Positions 36,464 through 47,373 of a DNA stretch of 60,829 nt are shown here, piece after piece; position 1 is the stretch's first letter; the number at the start of each line of letters is the position of its first letter. The notes beneath the pieces were generated by a model. It was not told the origin of the DNA, did no database searches, and was given only the letters and a program-made list of their open reading frames with translations. A program made the translations under genes and the position numbers. Source of the DNA: Methylosinus sp. Ce-a6 (GTDB lineage: Bacteria; Pseudomonadota; Alphaproteobacteria; Rhizobiales; Beijerinckiaceae); NCBI RefSeq assembly GCF_009811655.1, contig NZ_BGJX01000022.1, forward strand, positions 1 to 60,829, in the 5' to 3' direction.

Positions 36464-36858
36464 GGATCACGGCGGACACGAATGTGCTCGTCCGCGCGCT
36501 CACCGGCGACGACGCGCGGCAGAGCGCTCGTGCGCGGGAAGAGCTGGAAGGCGCGCAGATGGTGGCCTTGACCTTGCCGGCTCTGTGCGAATTGGTCTGG
36601 GTGCTTTCGCAGGGCTACAAAATTCCCGCCGCCGAGATCGCGGAGGCGATCCGGCGGCTGATGAATACGGCGACTGTGGCGGCTAACCGGCCGGCCGCCG
36701 AAGCCGGGCTCGCCATGCTCGAGGTCGGCGGCGATTTCGCGGATGGCGTCATCGCCTATGAGGGACGTCGGCTGGGGACCGAGTTCTTCTCGTCCTTCGA
36801 CAAGAAGGCGACGAAACTCATGAGGCAGCGAGGCGAGCAGGTTCGCTTCCTGTCGTAG
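36460..36858 (+). CDS. PIN-domain (VapC-type) toxin
   Basis: The 132-residue protein is a PIN-domain ribonuclease. The acidic residues of the site are visible: D6 in ITADTNVLVRAL, the central Glu in LCELVWVL, and Asp residues in GGDFADGVIAYEG and FDKKA. It forms a type II toxin-antitoxin pair with the AbrB-like gene, from which it is translated by coupling. The RNA target is unknown. Confidence 0.9.
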   Translation: MRITADTNVLVRALTGDDARQSARAREELEGAQMVALTLPALCELVWVLSQGYKIPAAEIAEAIRRLMNTATVAANRPAAEAGLAMLEVGGDFADGVIAYEGRRLGTEFFSSFDKKATKLMRQRGEQVRFLS

Positions 36859-36877
36859 ACCATCGCGAGAGCCGACC

Positions 36878-37336
36878 ATGTCCGACCCGCTCCATCTCGA
36901 GGATCTTTTCGTCGATCAGCGGTTTCGCGCCGGGCCGCTCGACGTCACGAGCGAGGAGATCAAGGCTTTCGCGACGAAATTCGACCCGCAGCCTTTCCAT
37001 CTCGACGAGGCGGCGGCGACGAGCAGCCTGTTCGGCGAATTGGTGGCGAGCGGCTGGCACACCGCCTCGCTCACCATGCGCATGTTGACGGAGTGCCTGC
37101 CCTTTGCCGGCGGGCTCATCGGCGCCGGCGGCAAGGTCGAGTGGCTGCGGCCCGTGCGGCCCGGCGATCGGCTGAGCGTGGAGGCGACGATCCGACGCAT
37201 CTCGGCCTCGAAATCGCGCGACGATCGCGGAATGGTGAATATGCGCGTCGTCACCTCCAATCAGAGCGGCGAATCCGTGCAACTGTTGGACGCCAATGTG
37301 CTGGCCTTCCGGCGGAACGCGGGGGCTCGACTCTGA
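36878..37336 (+). CDS. MaoC-family hydratase (R-specific enoyl-CoA hydratase-like)
   Basis: The 152-residue protein has a hot-dog fold MaoC domain. The hydratase motif is present with catalytic Asp and His (D36 and H41 in FDPQPFHLDE), followed by LFGELVASGWHTASLTMRM. Members hydrate trans-2-enoyl-CoA to the R-3-hydroxy form or act as dehydratases in fatty-acid and polyhydroxyalkanoate metabolism. It is 19 bases after the PIN toxin but of different function. The exact substrate is not visible. Confidence 0.85.
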   Translation: MSDPLHLEDLFVDQRFRAGPLDVTSEEIKAFATKFDPQPFHLDEAAATSSLFGELVASGWHTASLTMRMLTECLPFAGGLIGAGGKVEWLRPVRPGDRLSVEATIRRISASKSRDDRGMVNMRVVTSNQSGESVQLLDANVLAFRRNAGARL

Positions 37337-37361
37337 GCTGCGACTCTCGATCCTCGCCGAC

Positions 37362-38144
37362 TTACCTTTGCTTCTGAAATGCGCGCAGCAGCCGCCGCAA
37401 GGCGATGAGGCCAGAGGCGCGGCTCGGATCATAGGTGGGACTGCCGCCGGAAAATCCGGCCGCATAATCCGTGATCACCGCCACGGCCGCGAAGGGAAGG
37501 GCGAAACGCTTGGCGAGAATGGCCTCCGGCGCGATGGACATGCCGAGCGCGTCGGCGCCGAGCATGCGCGCCACTTTGACTTCCGCCGGCGTCTCGTAGC
37601 TCGGGCCCGAGAACCACATGAGCACGCCCTCGTTCAGCGCCACGCCGGCGCCGGCGCTCGCCTGTTTCAGGCGCCGGGCCAGCCGCTTGTCATAGGCGCC
37701 GTTCATATTCACGAAATTCTGCCCAGCGGCGCCGATGAGCGGATTCAATCCGCCGAAATTGATGTGGTCGGTCACGCCGAAAAGAGAGGAGGGCTGGACA
37801 TCGGCGTTGGTCGAGACCGCGAGGCCGGTCGAGAGAAGCCCCCGCACGTTCAAATGTGTCAATGTCTCCACCGGCGAAGACATGAGACTCGGGTCGCCGC
37901 ACTCGTGGAATTCCGAGCGGCCCTTCAGAAACAGCATAGGCGCGCCATCGACGAGGCCGATCACCACCTCGCCGCCTTCGATCGACGGAAAGCCGGGAAG
38001 GTCGGAATAGGGAATGGTCACGGCCTGCTCGCCTATGTCGGCGGCGGCGAGAAATTCACGACCGAGGACGACCGCGGTCTCGATCGGCCCCAGAGGGTTG
38101 CGCGCGCCGATGACGTCGGCCGCGGCCGTTGCGCGAGTGGTCAT
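37362..38144 (-). CDS. Purine nucleoside phosphorylase, trimeric PunA type
   Basis: The 260-residue enzyme splits purine nucleosides with phosphate for purine salvage. The trimeric PNP/MTAP family motifs are visible: GRSEFHECG, TDHINFGGLNPLIG, and SGPSYETPAEVKVARMLGADALGMS, where the purine-site Glu and the GMS ribose loop lie. Length is a little below the usual 270-290. It is a single gene on the minus strand, convergent with the MaoC gene. Confidence 0.88.
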   Translation of the reverse strand: MTTRATAAADVIGARNPLGPIETAVVLGREFLAAADIGEQAVTIPYSDLPGFPSIEGGEVVIGLVDGAPMLFLKGRSEFHECGDPSLMSSPVETLTHLNVRGLLSTGLAVSTNADVQPSSLFGVTDHINFGGLNPLIGAAGQNFVNMNGAYDKRLARRLKQASAGAGVALNEGVLMWFSGPSYETPAEVKVARMLGADALGMSIAPEAILAKRFALPFAAVAVITDYAAGFSGGSPTYDPSRASGLIALRRLLRAFQKQR

Positions 38145-38232
38145 GGATCGCCCCGAAACGATTCGAATCGCTGTCGTCCAGTGTGGCCAAGCGGCGGCTT
38201 CGCCGCAAGGACGCGCGCCGCTTTCTCAGGGC

Positions 38233-39860
<1,628 letters not shown>

Positions 39861-39864
<4 letters not shown>

Positions 39865-40316
39865 GCGAGGGCTTTCGTGAGCGTTCGCACGCCGTCATGG
39901 TCGGGAGCTATCCAGTTCATTCCGTCCGGGAGCCGTTTGGCGTCGGCGTCTCCCGAAACGAAGAAAGCGCATTCCGCTCTGGCCGCCGAAGCGACATGGA
40001 TCGCATCGGCGAGCCTATGCTTCGTGGCTTCACGCAATTCGGCTGTCCGAATGAGAATGTCGCGATCGACGGGCGTGAGCTGGACGATCCCGCTGTGAAT
40101 GAGGAGATCGAGATATTTGGGCCGCTTCTCGGCGAGAGGAAGCGCGTCGACCCGGCGCGGGGGCGCGAGAGTCTCGGCCAAGGTCAGCTCGCTCGACCAA
40201 GCGACGAGAGGACGCCGGGCCAGCGTCACGAACAGCTCCCGCAGGGGATCGGCGACCAATGGCTTGCCCTCGATGAAATAGATGAAGACGTTCGCGTCGA
40301 GATAGATGCGTATCAC
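39861..40316 (-). CDS. PIN-domain toxin inside the yej operon
   Basis: The 151-residue protein has a PIN domain: D8 in IYLDANVFIYFIEG, the Glu in LTLAETLAPPRR and Asp in HRLADAIHVASAARAECAFFVSGDAD. PIN toxins cut RNA. It lies six bases after the antitoxin gene and overlaps the yejF start by four bases (ATGA), making it translationally coupled to the transporter gene. Confidence 0.88.
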
Positions 40317-40322
40317 GGAGCG

Positions 40323-40553
40323 CTACCTGTCCCAGTCGTCGCGGTCTCGCCGAAGGTCTTCATCTATTTCCTCTTTGGTGCGGAAGGGCGGTCGTCGGGA
40401 CGCGAATAATTCTTCGAGAAGCGTGAGCCGGCCGGGCAGCGCCTCTTCCTCGGTTTCGATCGTGATGGTGACGTCGCGCGCGCCGTCGAGCTCACGTCGT
40501 AGATCTTCAGGAAGGTTTGCCGCCGGATAATGGCGTCTGACGATCTTGTTCAT
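40323..40553 (-). CDS. Putative antitoxin partner of PIN toxin
   Basis: The 76-residue acidic protein (MNKIVRRHYPAANLPEDLRREL...) has the size and layout of the antitoxins that precede PIN toxins: a short N-terminal DNA-binding-like part and a charged C-terminal tail (EEIDEDLRRDRDDWDR). It begins 32 bases after yejE and ends six bases before the toxin. I do not recognise its DNA-binding family with certainty. Confidence 0.78.
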   Translation of the reverse strand: MNKIVRRHYPAANLPEDLRRELDGARDVTITIETEEEALPGRLTLLEELFASRRPPFRTKEEIDEDLRRDRDDWDR

Positions 40554-40585
40554 CTCAGCTCTCCGCTCCGAATCTTATGAACTTC

Positions 40586-41758
40586 TCATCTGAACGTCTT
40601 TCGCGGGTCGAAGGCGTCGCGCACCGCTTCGCCGATGAACACCAGAAGCGAGAGCATCAGCGCGATGATGACGAAGCCGGTGAGGCCGAGCCAGGGCGCC
40701 TGGAGATTGGATTTTCCCTGCAGCAGCAATTCGCCCAGCGAAGGCGACCCCGGCGGCAGGCCGAAGCCCAGGAAGTCGAGCGAGGTCAGCGTCGTGATCG
40801 AGGAATTGAGCACGAAGGGCAGGAAGGTCAAGGTCGCGACCGTGGCGTTGGGCAGAAGATGCCGCGTTATGATGCGAAAATTGGACAGGCCGAGCGCGCG
40901 CGCGGCGTTCACATATTCGAAATTGCGCGCCCGCAGGAACTCCGCGCGCACCACATGCACGAGCGACACCCAGGAGAACAGCAGCAATATGCCGAGCAGC
41001 ACGAAGAAGCCCGGCGCGAGAAAGGAGGAGACGATGATGAGCAGATAGAGCTGCGGCAGCGACGACCACACTTCGATGAATCGCTGGAAGACGAGATCGA
41101 CGCGCCCGCCGAAAAATCCCTGCACGGCGCCCGCGGCGACGCCGACGATGGAGGAGACGCTCGCCAGAATGAGGCCGAACAGCACGGAGAGGCGGAAGCC
41201 GTAGAGCAGGCGCGCGACGACGTCGCGGCCTTGATCGTCGGTGCCGAGCCAGTTCCATTCGATCGCCGAGCAGCCGAGATGCGCCTTCTCGGGCCCGAGC
41301 TTCTTGGCCGCCGCTGCCTCGCATTGCGCCTTGGAGAGCATCCATGTCGGCGGCGAGGGCGCCGGTGTCGGCAGATCGAGATTATGCGTGTCGTAGGAGT
41401 AGCGGATCGGCGGCCAGATCATCCAGCCATTCGCCTCGATCTCTTTCTCGATCGTCGGATCGCGATAATCCGTGCGCGCCAGAAAGCCGCCGAATTTCTC
41501 TTCCGGATAGGACTTGAAGATCGGAAACAGCAGCTCGCCCTTGTAATAAGCGAGGACGGGCTTGTCATTGGCGATGAAATTCGACGCCAATGAGAGCAGG
41601 AAGAGGGCCATGAACACGAAGAAGGACCAATAGCCTCTGGCGTTGGCCTTGAAATTCTGCAGCCGGCGGCGATCGATCGGCCGCAGGCGCAGGAGCCCGC
41701 CGCCGGGAATTTCCGGCGCGAGCGTCGTCGTCATGGCGGGGGCGCTGGTCTCGTCCAT
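40586..41758 (-). CDS. yejE: YejE-like peptide ABC transporter permease
   Basis: The 390-residue inner-membrane protein has an N-terminal helix (about 45-63), a long periplasmic insert (about 65-160) and a BPD-transport permease domain with five helices. The EAA loop contacting the ATPase is visible as EYVNAARALGLSNFRIITRHLLPN, and WLGTDDQGRDVVARLLYGFRLSVLFGL marks the DppC/YejE class. It lies three bases after yejB. Confidence 0.92.
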   Translation of the reverse strand: MDETSAPAMTTTLAPEIPGGGLLRLRPIDRRRLQNFKANARGYWSFFVFMALFLLSLASNFIANDKPVLAYYKGELLFPIFKSYPEEKFGGFLARTDYRDPTIEKEIEANGWMIWPPIRYSYDTHNLDLPTPAPSPPTWMLSKAQCEAAAAKKLGPEKAHLGCSAIEWNWLGTDDQGRDVVARLLYGFRLSVLFGLILASVSSIVGVAAGAVQGFFGGRVDLVFQRFIEVWSSLPQLYLLIIVSSFLAPGFFVLLGILLLFSWVSLVHVVRAEFLRARNFEYVNAARALGLSNFRIITRHLLPNATVATLTFLPFVLNSSITTLTSLDFLGFGLPPGSPSLGELLLQGKSNLQAPWLGLTGFVIIALMLSLLVFIGEAVRDAFDPRKTFR

Positions 41759-41761
41759 CGG

Positions 41762-42871
41762 TCAGACCTCGCGCGTCTCGAAATCGATGCGCGGATCGAT
41801 CCAGGTGTAGGTGAGGTCGGAAAGGAGGTTCACGACGAGGCCGAGCAGAGCGAAGATATAGAGATTGGCGAACACCACCGGATAGTCGCGATTGACGATG
41901 GATTCGTAGGAGAGATAGCCGAGCCCGTCGAGCGAGAAGATCGTCTCGATGAGCACCGAGCCGGTCAGGAATGCGTGCACGAAGGCGCCCGGAAAGCCGG
42001 AGACGACGATGAGCATGGCGTTGCGGAACACATGACCGTAGAGCACGCGATTCTCGGTGAGGCCCTTCATGCGCGCCGTCTGCACATATTGCTTGCGGAT
42101 CTCGTCGAGGAAGGAGTTCTTGGTCAAAAATGTCTGCGTCGCGAAGGCGCCGAGCGTCATGGCCAGCACGGGCAGAAAGATGTGCCAGAGATAGTCGCCG
42201 ATCTTGGCCGGAAGCGAGAGCTCGGAGAAATTCTCGGACACGAGGCCGCGTAGCGGGAAAATCTGCCAGAAGGAGCCGCCGGAAAAGAGCACGATGAGCA
42301 GCATGGCGAAGAGGAAGCTCGGAATCGCATAGCCGATGATGATGAGATTGGAGGTCCAGGCGTCGAAACGCTCGCCGTCGCGCACGGCTTTGGCGATGCC
42401 GAGCGGAATGGAGACGGAATAGGAGATGAGCGTCATCCAAAGGCCGAGCGACATGGAGACGGGAAGCTTCTCGCCGATGAGCTTCAGCACGCTCTCGTCG
42501 CGGAAATAGCTGCGGCCGAAGTCGAAGACCGCGTAATTCTTCACCATCAGCAGGAAGCGCTCCCATGCCGGCTTGTCGAAGCCGAACTGCTTCTCGAGCT
42601 CGGCGATGAATTTGGGGTCGAGCCCCTGCGCGCCGCGATATTTGGAGGCGGTGTCGGCGGCGGCGCCGGGCGTCATCGCGCCGCCGCGGCCGACGTCGCC
42701 GCCGCCGCCGGAAAAGCGCGAGGTCGCGCCCATGTCGAAGCCCTGCAGCTGCGCGATGACGCGCTCGACAGGGCCGCCCGGCGCGAATTGTACTATGGCG
42801 AAGGAGATGAGCATGATGCCGAGGATCGTCGGGATCATCAGCAGCAGGCGTCGCAGAATATAGGCGGCCAT
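41762..42871 (-). CDS. yejB: YejB-like peptide ABC transporter permease
   Basis: The 369-residue inner-membrane protein starts with the typical MAAYILRRLLLMIPTILGIMLISFAIVQFAPGG helix and contains the DppB-class permease domain; the EAA loop reads QYVQTARMKGLTENRVLYGHVFRNA. A Gly-rich insert (SRFSGGGGDVGRGG) occurs near residue 55. The ATG at 42871 follows the yejA stop by five bases. With yejE it makes the transport channel. Confidence 0.92.
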   Translation of the reverse strand: MAAYILRRLLLMIPTILGIMLISFAIVQFAPGGPVERVIAQLQGFDMGATSRFSGGGGDVGRGGAMTPGAAADTASKYRGAQGLDPKFIAELEKQFGFDKPAWERFLLMVKNYAVFDFGRSYFRDESVLKLIGEKLPVSMSLGLWMTLISYSVSIPLGIAKAVRDGERFDAWTSNLIIIGYAIPSFLFAMLLIVLFSGGSFWQIFPLRGLVSENFSELSLPAKIGDYLWHIFLPVLAMTLGAFATQTFLTKNSFLDEIRKQYVQTARMKGLTENRVLYGHVFRNAMLIVVSGFPGAFVHAFLTGSVLIETIFSLDGLGYLSYESIVNRDYPVVFANLYIFALLGLVVNLLSDLTYTWIDPRIDFETREV

Positions 42872-42876
42872 CTGGT

Positions 42877-44829
42877 TCAGCGCCCCGCGTAATTGATCTT
42901 GCGCGCCTTGGCGTCGTCCCACCACCATGTGGCGGCGATGCCGGTGTCGAAGCGCGGATATCGGTCGGGACGGCCGAACACATCCCAATGCGCGATCCAA
43001 TGCGTCGGCTTGTAATAATGCGGAATCCAATATTGGCCGGCGATCAGCACGCGGTCGAGGGCGCGGCAGATGGCGGCGAGCTCCTCGCGCGAGGTCGCGA
43101 CCAGCGCCTTTTCGATCAGCGCGTCGACCACTGGATCGGCGACGCCGATGACATTCTGCGAGCCCTTGGTGCGCGCCGCTTCGGAGCCGAACATGATGCG
43201 CAGCTCCTCGCCGGGCGAATAGGCGATGCGCACGCGCTCCATGACCACGTCATAGTCGTGATCGTCGATACGCGCCTTGTATTGAGCCGCATCGACGATA
43301 CGCATGCGGGCGTTGACGCCGATCAGCTTCAGATTTTTGATGAAGGGCTGCGTATGCCGCTCGAACATGCTCGTATTATAGAGAAATTCGAATTCGAGCG
43401 GCTTGCCGTCGGGAAGGCGCAGCACGCCGTCCTTGCGCGTGCAGCCGGCCTCGGTCAAGAGATCGACGGCCTTGCGCAAGAGATTGCGATCCTGTCCAGA
43501 GCCGTCGGACACAGGCGGTTGGAAGGGCTCTGCGAAGACTTCCCGAGGCAGGCGGTCGCGGAATGGCTCGAGCAGAGCGAGTTCGGCAGGCGTGGGCAGG
43601 CCCACGGCCTCGAGATCGGAATTCTCGAAATAGGAGCTCGTGCGCTTATACGAGTCGTACATCAGATTATGGTTGGTCCATTCGAAGTCGAAGGCGTAGC
43701 CGAGCGCCTTGCGAACCCGCGGATCGGCGAACTTCGGCCGGCGGATGTTCAGGAACCAGCCCTGCGTTCCCGATATGTTGTAATCGGGAATTTCCTCACG
43801 CTTCACGCGCCCGTCGCGAAAGGCGGGGAAATCATAGCCCGTCGCCCAAATGGCGGAGGTGAACTCCTCATGCACGGTGAAGGAGCCCGCCTTGAAGGCT
43901 TCGAAGGCGACATTGCGGTCGCCGTAATAATCGAAGCGGATCACTTCGAAATTGGCTTGGCCGACATTGACGGGCAAATCCTTCGCCCAATAGTCCGGCA
44001 CGCGCTGGAAGGAGATGTAACGGCCCGGATCGATCGGCCCGATCTTATAGGCGGAGGAGCCGAGCGGCGGCTCCAGCGTCGTCTCGTTGAATTTATGCTT
44101 GGTGTAATAGGCTTTGGAGAAGATCGGCTGGCTCGCGACGATGATGGGCAGATCGCGCGTGCGGCCGGGCGCGAATTTCACCACCAGCACGTCATCCGCC
44201 TCGGCCGTGGCGCTGACGAGATCGCGCAGCGATTGTGAGATCATCGGATGGCCTTCGGCCTTCAGAATGCCGAGCGAGAAAGCGACGTCATGGGCGGTGA
44301 GCGGCGAGCCGTCGTGAAAACGCGCCTCTTTGCGCAGGAAGAAAGTATAGGTGAGCTTGTCGGCGGAGATGCGCACTTTCTTCGCGATGAGCCCATAGAG
44401 CGCGTCGCGCTCGTCGAGGCTCGCGGCCATCAGCGAATCGTAGACGAGGCCGACGCCCGCCGCCGGATTGCCGCGCAAAATATAGGGGTTGAGCGAATCA
44501 TAGCTGTTCTTTTCGGGCGGCGGCGGCTCCATCACCAGCGTGCCGCCCTTGGGCGCCTTGGGATTCACATAGGCAAAATGCGGAAAATCCGCCTTTTCCG
44601 CGAGCTCGCCGAAGATCGAGAGGCCATGGCTCTCGATCTCGCCCGGCGCGCCTTCCGCGAAAGCGGAGCGGATCGCCCATCTCGGCAGCGCGAAACCGGC
44701 GAGGCTCGAGAGGGCGGCGAGCGCGCGGCGGCGCGTCACGGGAAGGAAATTGCGTGTTGCGGCCAAGGTGATCTCGCTGTTCGGGGCGGCGGGTCTGGCG
44801 CGAGCGCGGCGGCTGCGCGAATCCCGCAA
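42877..44829 (-). CDS. yejA: YejA-like periplasmic peptide-binding protein
   Basis: The roughly 650-residue extracytoplasmic solute-binding protein (family 5, YejA branch) has a twin-arginine-like export signal (TRRRALAALSSLAGFALPRWA) and the cluster motif of family 5 (LTAHDVAFSLGILKAEGHPM). ISGTQGWFLNIRRPKFADPRVRKALGYAFDFEW is characteristic of the YejA/microcin-C-uptake group. The true start may be some codons inside, since the first 30 residues are basic and unusual. It is the first gene of the operon. Confidence 0.9.
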   Translation of the reverse strand: MRDSRSRRARARPAAPNSEITLAATRNFLPVTRRRALAALSSLAGFALPRWAIRSAFAEGAPGEIESHGLSIFGELAEKADFPHFAYVNPKAPKGGTLVMEPPPPEKNSYDSLNPYILRGNPAAGVGLVYDSLMAASLDERDALYGLIAKKVRISADKLTYTFFLRKEARFHDGSPLTAHDVAFSLGILKAEGHPMISQSLRDLVSATAEADDVLVVKFAPGRTRDLPIIVASQPIFSKAYYTKHKFNETTLEPPLGSSAYKIGPIDPGRYISFQRVPDYWAKDLPVNVGQANFEVIRFDYYGDRNVAFEAFKAGSFTVHEEFTSAIWATGYDFPAFRDGRVKREEIPDYNISGTQGWFLNIRRPKFADPRVRKALGYAFDFEWTNHNLMYDSYKRTSSYFENSDLEAVGLPTPAELALLEPFRDRLPREVFAEPFQPPVSDGSGQDRNLLRKAVDLLTEAGCTRKDGVLRLPDGKPLEFEFLYNTSMFERHTQPFIKNLKLIGVNARMRIVDAAQYKARIDDHDYDVVMERVRIAYSPGEELRIMFGSEAARTKGSQNVIGVADPVVDALIEKALVATSREELAAICRALDRVLIAGQYWIPHYYKPTHWIAHWDVFGRPDRYPRFDTGIAATWWWDDAKARKINYAGR

Positions 44830-45073
44830 TTATGTCGGATTTTCGGGACGAAGCCATATGAGATTGCGCTCGCTTCCCCTATGACGCGCGAGCCGGGGCC
44901 GCGGTTCCGCCTTTCGCGGAAGCGCGCCGGATAGGCCCGGAAAGCGCCGCTTTTCGGGCAGCGGGACCGCAAGCGGGCGCCGCTCGCCTCGATTTGCGGG
45001 CGGCGGATGTTGTTCGCCCGGCCGAGGCGCCGTATTCGATGACCCGTTTCGTATCGTCGGGAGCGCAGCCGAG

Positions 45074-46525
45074 ATGACCAGAGAGCCCCGCCCGTTCCGC
45101 CACCAGGCCTTCATCGACGGCGCTTTCGTCGGCGCCGACAATGGCGCGACCTTCGCGGTGCGCGATCCGGCCACGGGCGCGGTATTGGCCGAGGTCCCGG
45201 ACATGGGCGCGGCCGAGACGCGCCGGGCGATCGAGGCGGCCGAGCGCGCGCTTCCGGCCTGGCGCGGCAAGCTCGCCAAGGAGCGCGCGCAAATTCTGCG
45301 GCGGCTGCATGATCTCATGCTCGCCGAGCAGGAGCGTCTCGCCCAGATCATCACCGCCGAGCAGGGCAAGCCGCTCGCCGAGGCGCGCGGCGAGATCGCC
45401 TATGGCGCGGCTTATTTCGACTGGTTCGCCGAGGAGGGCCGCCGCGTCTATGGCGACGTGATCCCGCAGCAGGCGCGCGAGAAGCGCATTCTCGTGTTCA
45501 AGCAGGCGATCGGCGTCACCGCCGCGATCACGCCCTGGAATTTTCCTTCCGCCATGATCGCCCGCAAGGCGGGCGCGGCGCTCGCCGCCGGCTGCACAAT
45601 GGTGGTGAAGCCCGCCGAGCTCACGCCGCTATCGGCTATCGCCCTCGCCGAGATCGCGCAGCGCGCCGGCGTGCCGGACGGCGTGCTCAATGTGGTGACG
45701 ACGAACGATCCCGCGGCGGTCGGCGCCGAGCTCACCGGCAATCCGTCGGTGCGCAAGATCACCTTTACCGGCTCGACCGAAGTGGGGAAGATTCTTCTGC
45801 GGCAGGCGGCGGAGAATGTGCAGAAATGCTCGATGGAGCTCGGCGGCAATGCGCCTTTCCTCGTCTTCGAGGACGCCGATCTCGATCTCGCGGTGAAGGG
45901 CGCGCTCGCGACCAAATATCGCAACAGCGGCCAGACCTGCGTCTGCGCCAATCGCTTCCTCGTGCAGAGAAGCGTCGCCGAAGCCTTCGCGGGAAAGCTC
46001 GCGGAGGCGGCCGGAAAGCTCAAGGTCGGGCGCGGCGTCGATCCCGGCGTCGTCATCGGCCCGCTGATCGAGGAGGCGGCGGCGCAGAAGGTGGAGCGCC
46101 TCGTCGCCGACGCGCGCGCCCGCGGCGCGAAAGTGCTGACCGGCGGCGCGCGCCACGCGCTCGGCGGCACATTCTTCTCGCCGACCGTGCTCTTCGATGT
46201 GCGTCCGGACATGCAGATTTTCGAAGAGGAGATATTCGGTCCCGTCGCGGCGATCATTCCCTTCGAGGACGAGGCGCAAGCGATCCGTCTCGCCAATTCG
46301 ACGCATTACGGTCTCGCCGCCTATTTCTACAGCCGTGACATAGCGCGCGTGTTCCGCGTCGCGGAGCAGCTCGAATTCGGCATGGTCGGCGTCAACGAAT
46401 CGCTGATGTCGAGCGAGGCCGCGCCCTTCGGCGGCGTCAAGCAATCGGGCATGGGACGCGAGGGCTCGAAATACGGCATAGAGAGCTATCTCGAGATCAA
46501 ATATGTCTGCCTCGGCAATATGTGA
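45074..46525 (+). CDS. gabD: NAD(P)-dependent succinate-semialdehyde dehydrogenase
   Basis: The 483-residue aldehyde dehydrogenase oxidises succinate semialdehyde to succinate. GabD-type marks are visible: PWNFPSAMIARKAGAALAAGCTMVVKPAELTP, FTGSTEVGK for cofactor binding, catalytic Glu in MELGGNAPF and catalytic Cys in SGQTCVCANRF, and FGGVKQSGMGREGSKYGIE at the end. Length matches the family. It stands alone; no gabT or glutamate decarboxylase is adjacent, so it may serve the 2-oxoglutarate bypass or polyamine breakdown. Confidence 0.92.
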   Translation: MTREPRPFRHQAFIDGAFVGADNGATFAVRDPATGAVLAEVPDMGAAETRRAIEAAERALPAWRGKLAKERAQILRRLHDLMLAEQERLAQIITAEQGKPLAEARGEIAYGAAYFDWFAEEGRRVYGDVIPQQAREKRILVFKQAIGVTAAITPWNFPSAMIARKAGAALAAGCTMVVKPAELTPLSAIALAEIAQRAGVPDGVLNVVTTNDPAAVGAELTGNPSVRKITFTGSTEVGKILLRQAAENVQKCSMELGGNAPFLVFEDADLDLAVKGALATKYRNSGQTCVCANRFLVQRSVAEAFAGKLAEAAGKLKVGRGVDPGVVIGPLIEEAAAQKVERLVADARARGAKVLTGGARHALGGTFFSPTVLFDVRPDMQIFEEEIFGPVAAIIPFEDEAQAIRLANSTHYGLAAYFYSRDIARVFRVAEQLEFGMVGVNESLMSSEAAPFGGVKQSGMGREGSKYGIESYLEIKYVCLGNM

Positions 46526-46530
46526 GCCGT

Positions 46531-46962
46531 TCAACCGTCGCGGTTCGGCGTGCCGAGCACATGCACGTTTGGCGCGATCATCGCATTGTCGAATCGCTGC
46601 GTGAACATCGCCGCCGCGAAAAAGGCGACGGCGCGAAGCGTCTCCTCGCCCGTATTGACGAGATCGTGCCGCAAGGGCGTCGGAATGACGAAGACGTCGC
46701 CGGGCTTCACCCGATGCGACCAGCCGCCTTCGGCGCGCAATTCGCCCGCGCCGGCGAGAATATATTGCGTCTCCTCCGTCGCATCCGTGTGCCAGCCGAG
46801 CCGACCGCCGGGCTCGATCTCATAGACGATCGTCGAGGATTGCGTCGCCCCATGCTCGCCGCAGGAGGCGAAGGCGCCGGCCCAGCGCACGCTGGAATCG
46901 TCCACGCCGCCGAGCTGCGACCGGGGAAGATCGCCGGTCGCGACAATATGGATTGCGCTCAT
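46531..46962 (-). CDS. Cupin-domain protein
   Basis: The 143-residue protein is a single cupin: motif 1 is GGRLGWHTDATEETQYILAGAGEL and motif 2 is VIPTPLRHDLVNTGEE. Metal-binding His and Glu are in place. A GGAGAAGAGA site lies just before the ATG at 46962, and the open frame upstream of that enters the riboswitch region and is not coding. It is convergent with gabD and divergent from the cobalamin operon. Confidence 0.82.
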   Translation of the reverse strand: MSAIHIVATGDLPRSQLGGVDDSSVRWAGAFASCGEHGATQSSTIVYEIEPGGRLGWHTDATEETQYILAGAGELRAEGGWSHRVKPGDVFVIPTPLRHDLVNTGEETLRAVAFFAAAMFTQRFDNAMIAPNVHVLGTPNRDG

Positions 46963-47034
46963 GTCTCTTCTCCACGGGAGGCGACTCCCTCGAGCCAAAC
47001 GCGCCGCGCCGGCCTTCGTTCCTCGAGCGCATGC

Positions 47035-47064
47035 TTGACATGCGTGTCTCGACCGGCTTTCTAT
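47035..47064 (+). promoter_or_regulatory. Candidate sigma-70 promoter of the cobalamin operon
   Basis: A perfect TTGACA -35 box lies at 47035-47040. The -10 region at 47058-47064 reads TTTCTAT (best hexamer TTCTAT, spacing 18). Transcription would then begin near 47072, directly at the start of the riboswitch fold. Confidence 0.6.
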
Positions 47065-47073
47065 GTCCACGAT

Positions 47074-47250
47074 GGTTCCCCTAGGTGGGATCAAAAGGGA
47101 ATGCGGTGAGCGCCGGAGACGGCGCAAAGCCGTGGCTGCCCCCGCAACTGTGAGCGGCGAGCCGAGGATCAGACAAGCCACTGGAGCGTGACGCTCCGGG
47201 AAGGCGATCCGAAGGCGCTGACCCGCGAGCCAGGAGACCTGCCATCAGTC
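47074..47250 (+). promoter_or_regulatory. Cobalamin riboswitch
   Basis: The leader carries the standard elements of the B12-sensing aptamer: AGGTGGGATCAAAAGGGAA at the 5' side, AATGCGGTG, then GCCCCCGCAACTGTGAGCGG and the B12 box GAGCCAGGAGACCTGCC at 47227-47243. It lies upstream of a BtuB-type receptor gene and would turn expression off when cobalamin is plentiful. About 120 bases between the B12 box and the ATG hold the expression platform; a hairpin between ACCCT and AGGGT near 47298-47325 is one candidate. Confidence 0.95.
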
Positions 47251-47373
47251 GTGGTCACGCGCGATAGCGTCGGGCGGGGTGCACCGAGGCGGTCGAAACC
47301 CTATTCGCCAATGGCGCGAGAGGGTGGAGACCCATCGCAGTGACGGCCCACGTTCGCTGCGAGTCTTCCAGCA

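Noticed and set aside
40323..40553. The small gene after yejE considered as a missing fragment of the yej operon
   Set aside because: Its length, acidic tail and place before a PIN gene fit an antitoxin better, and yejE and yejF are both complete.
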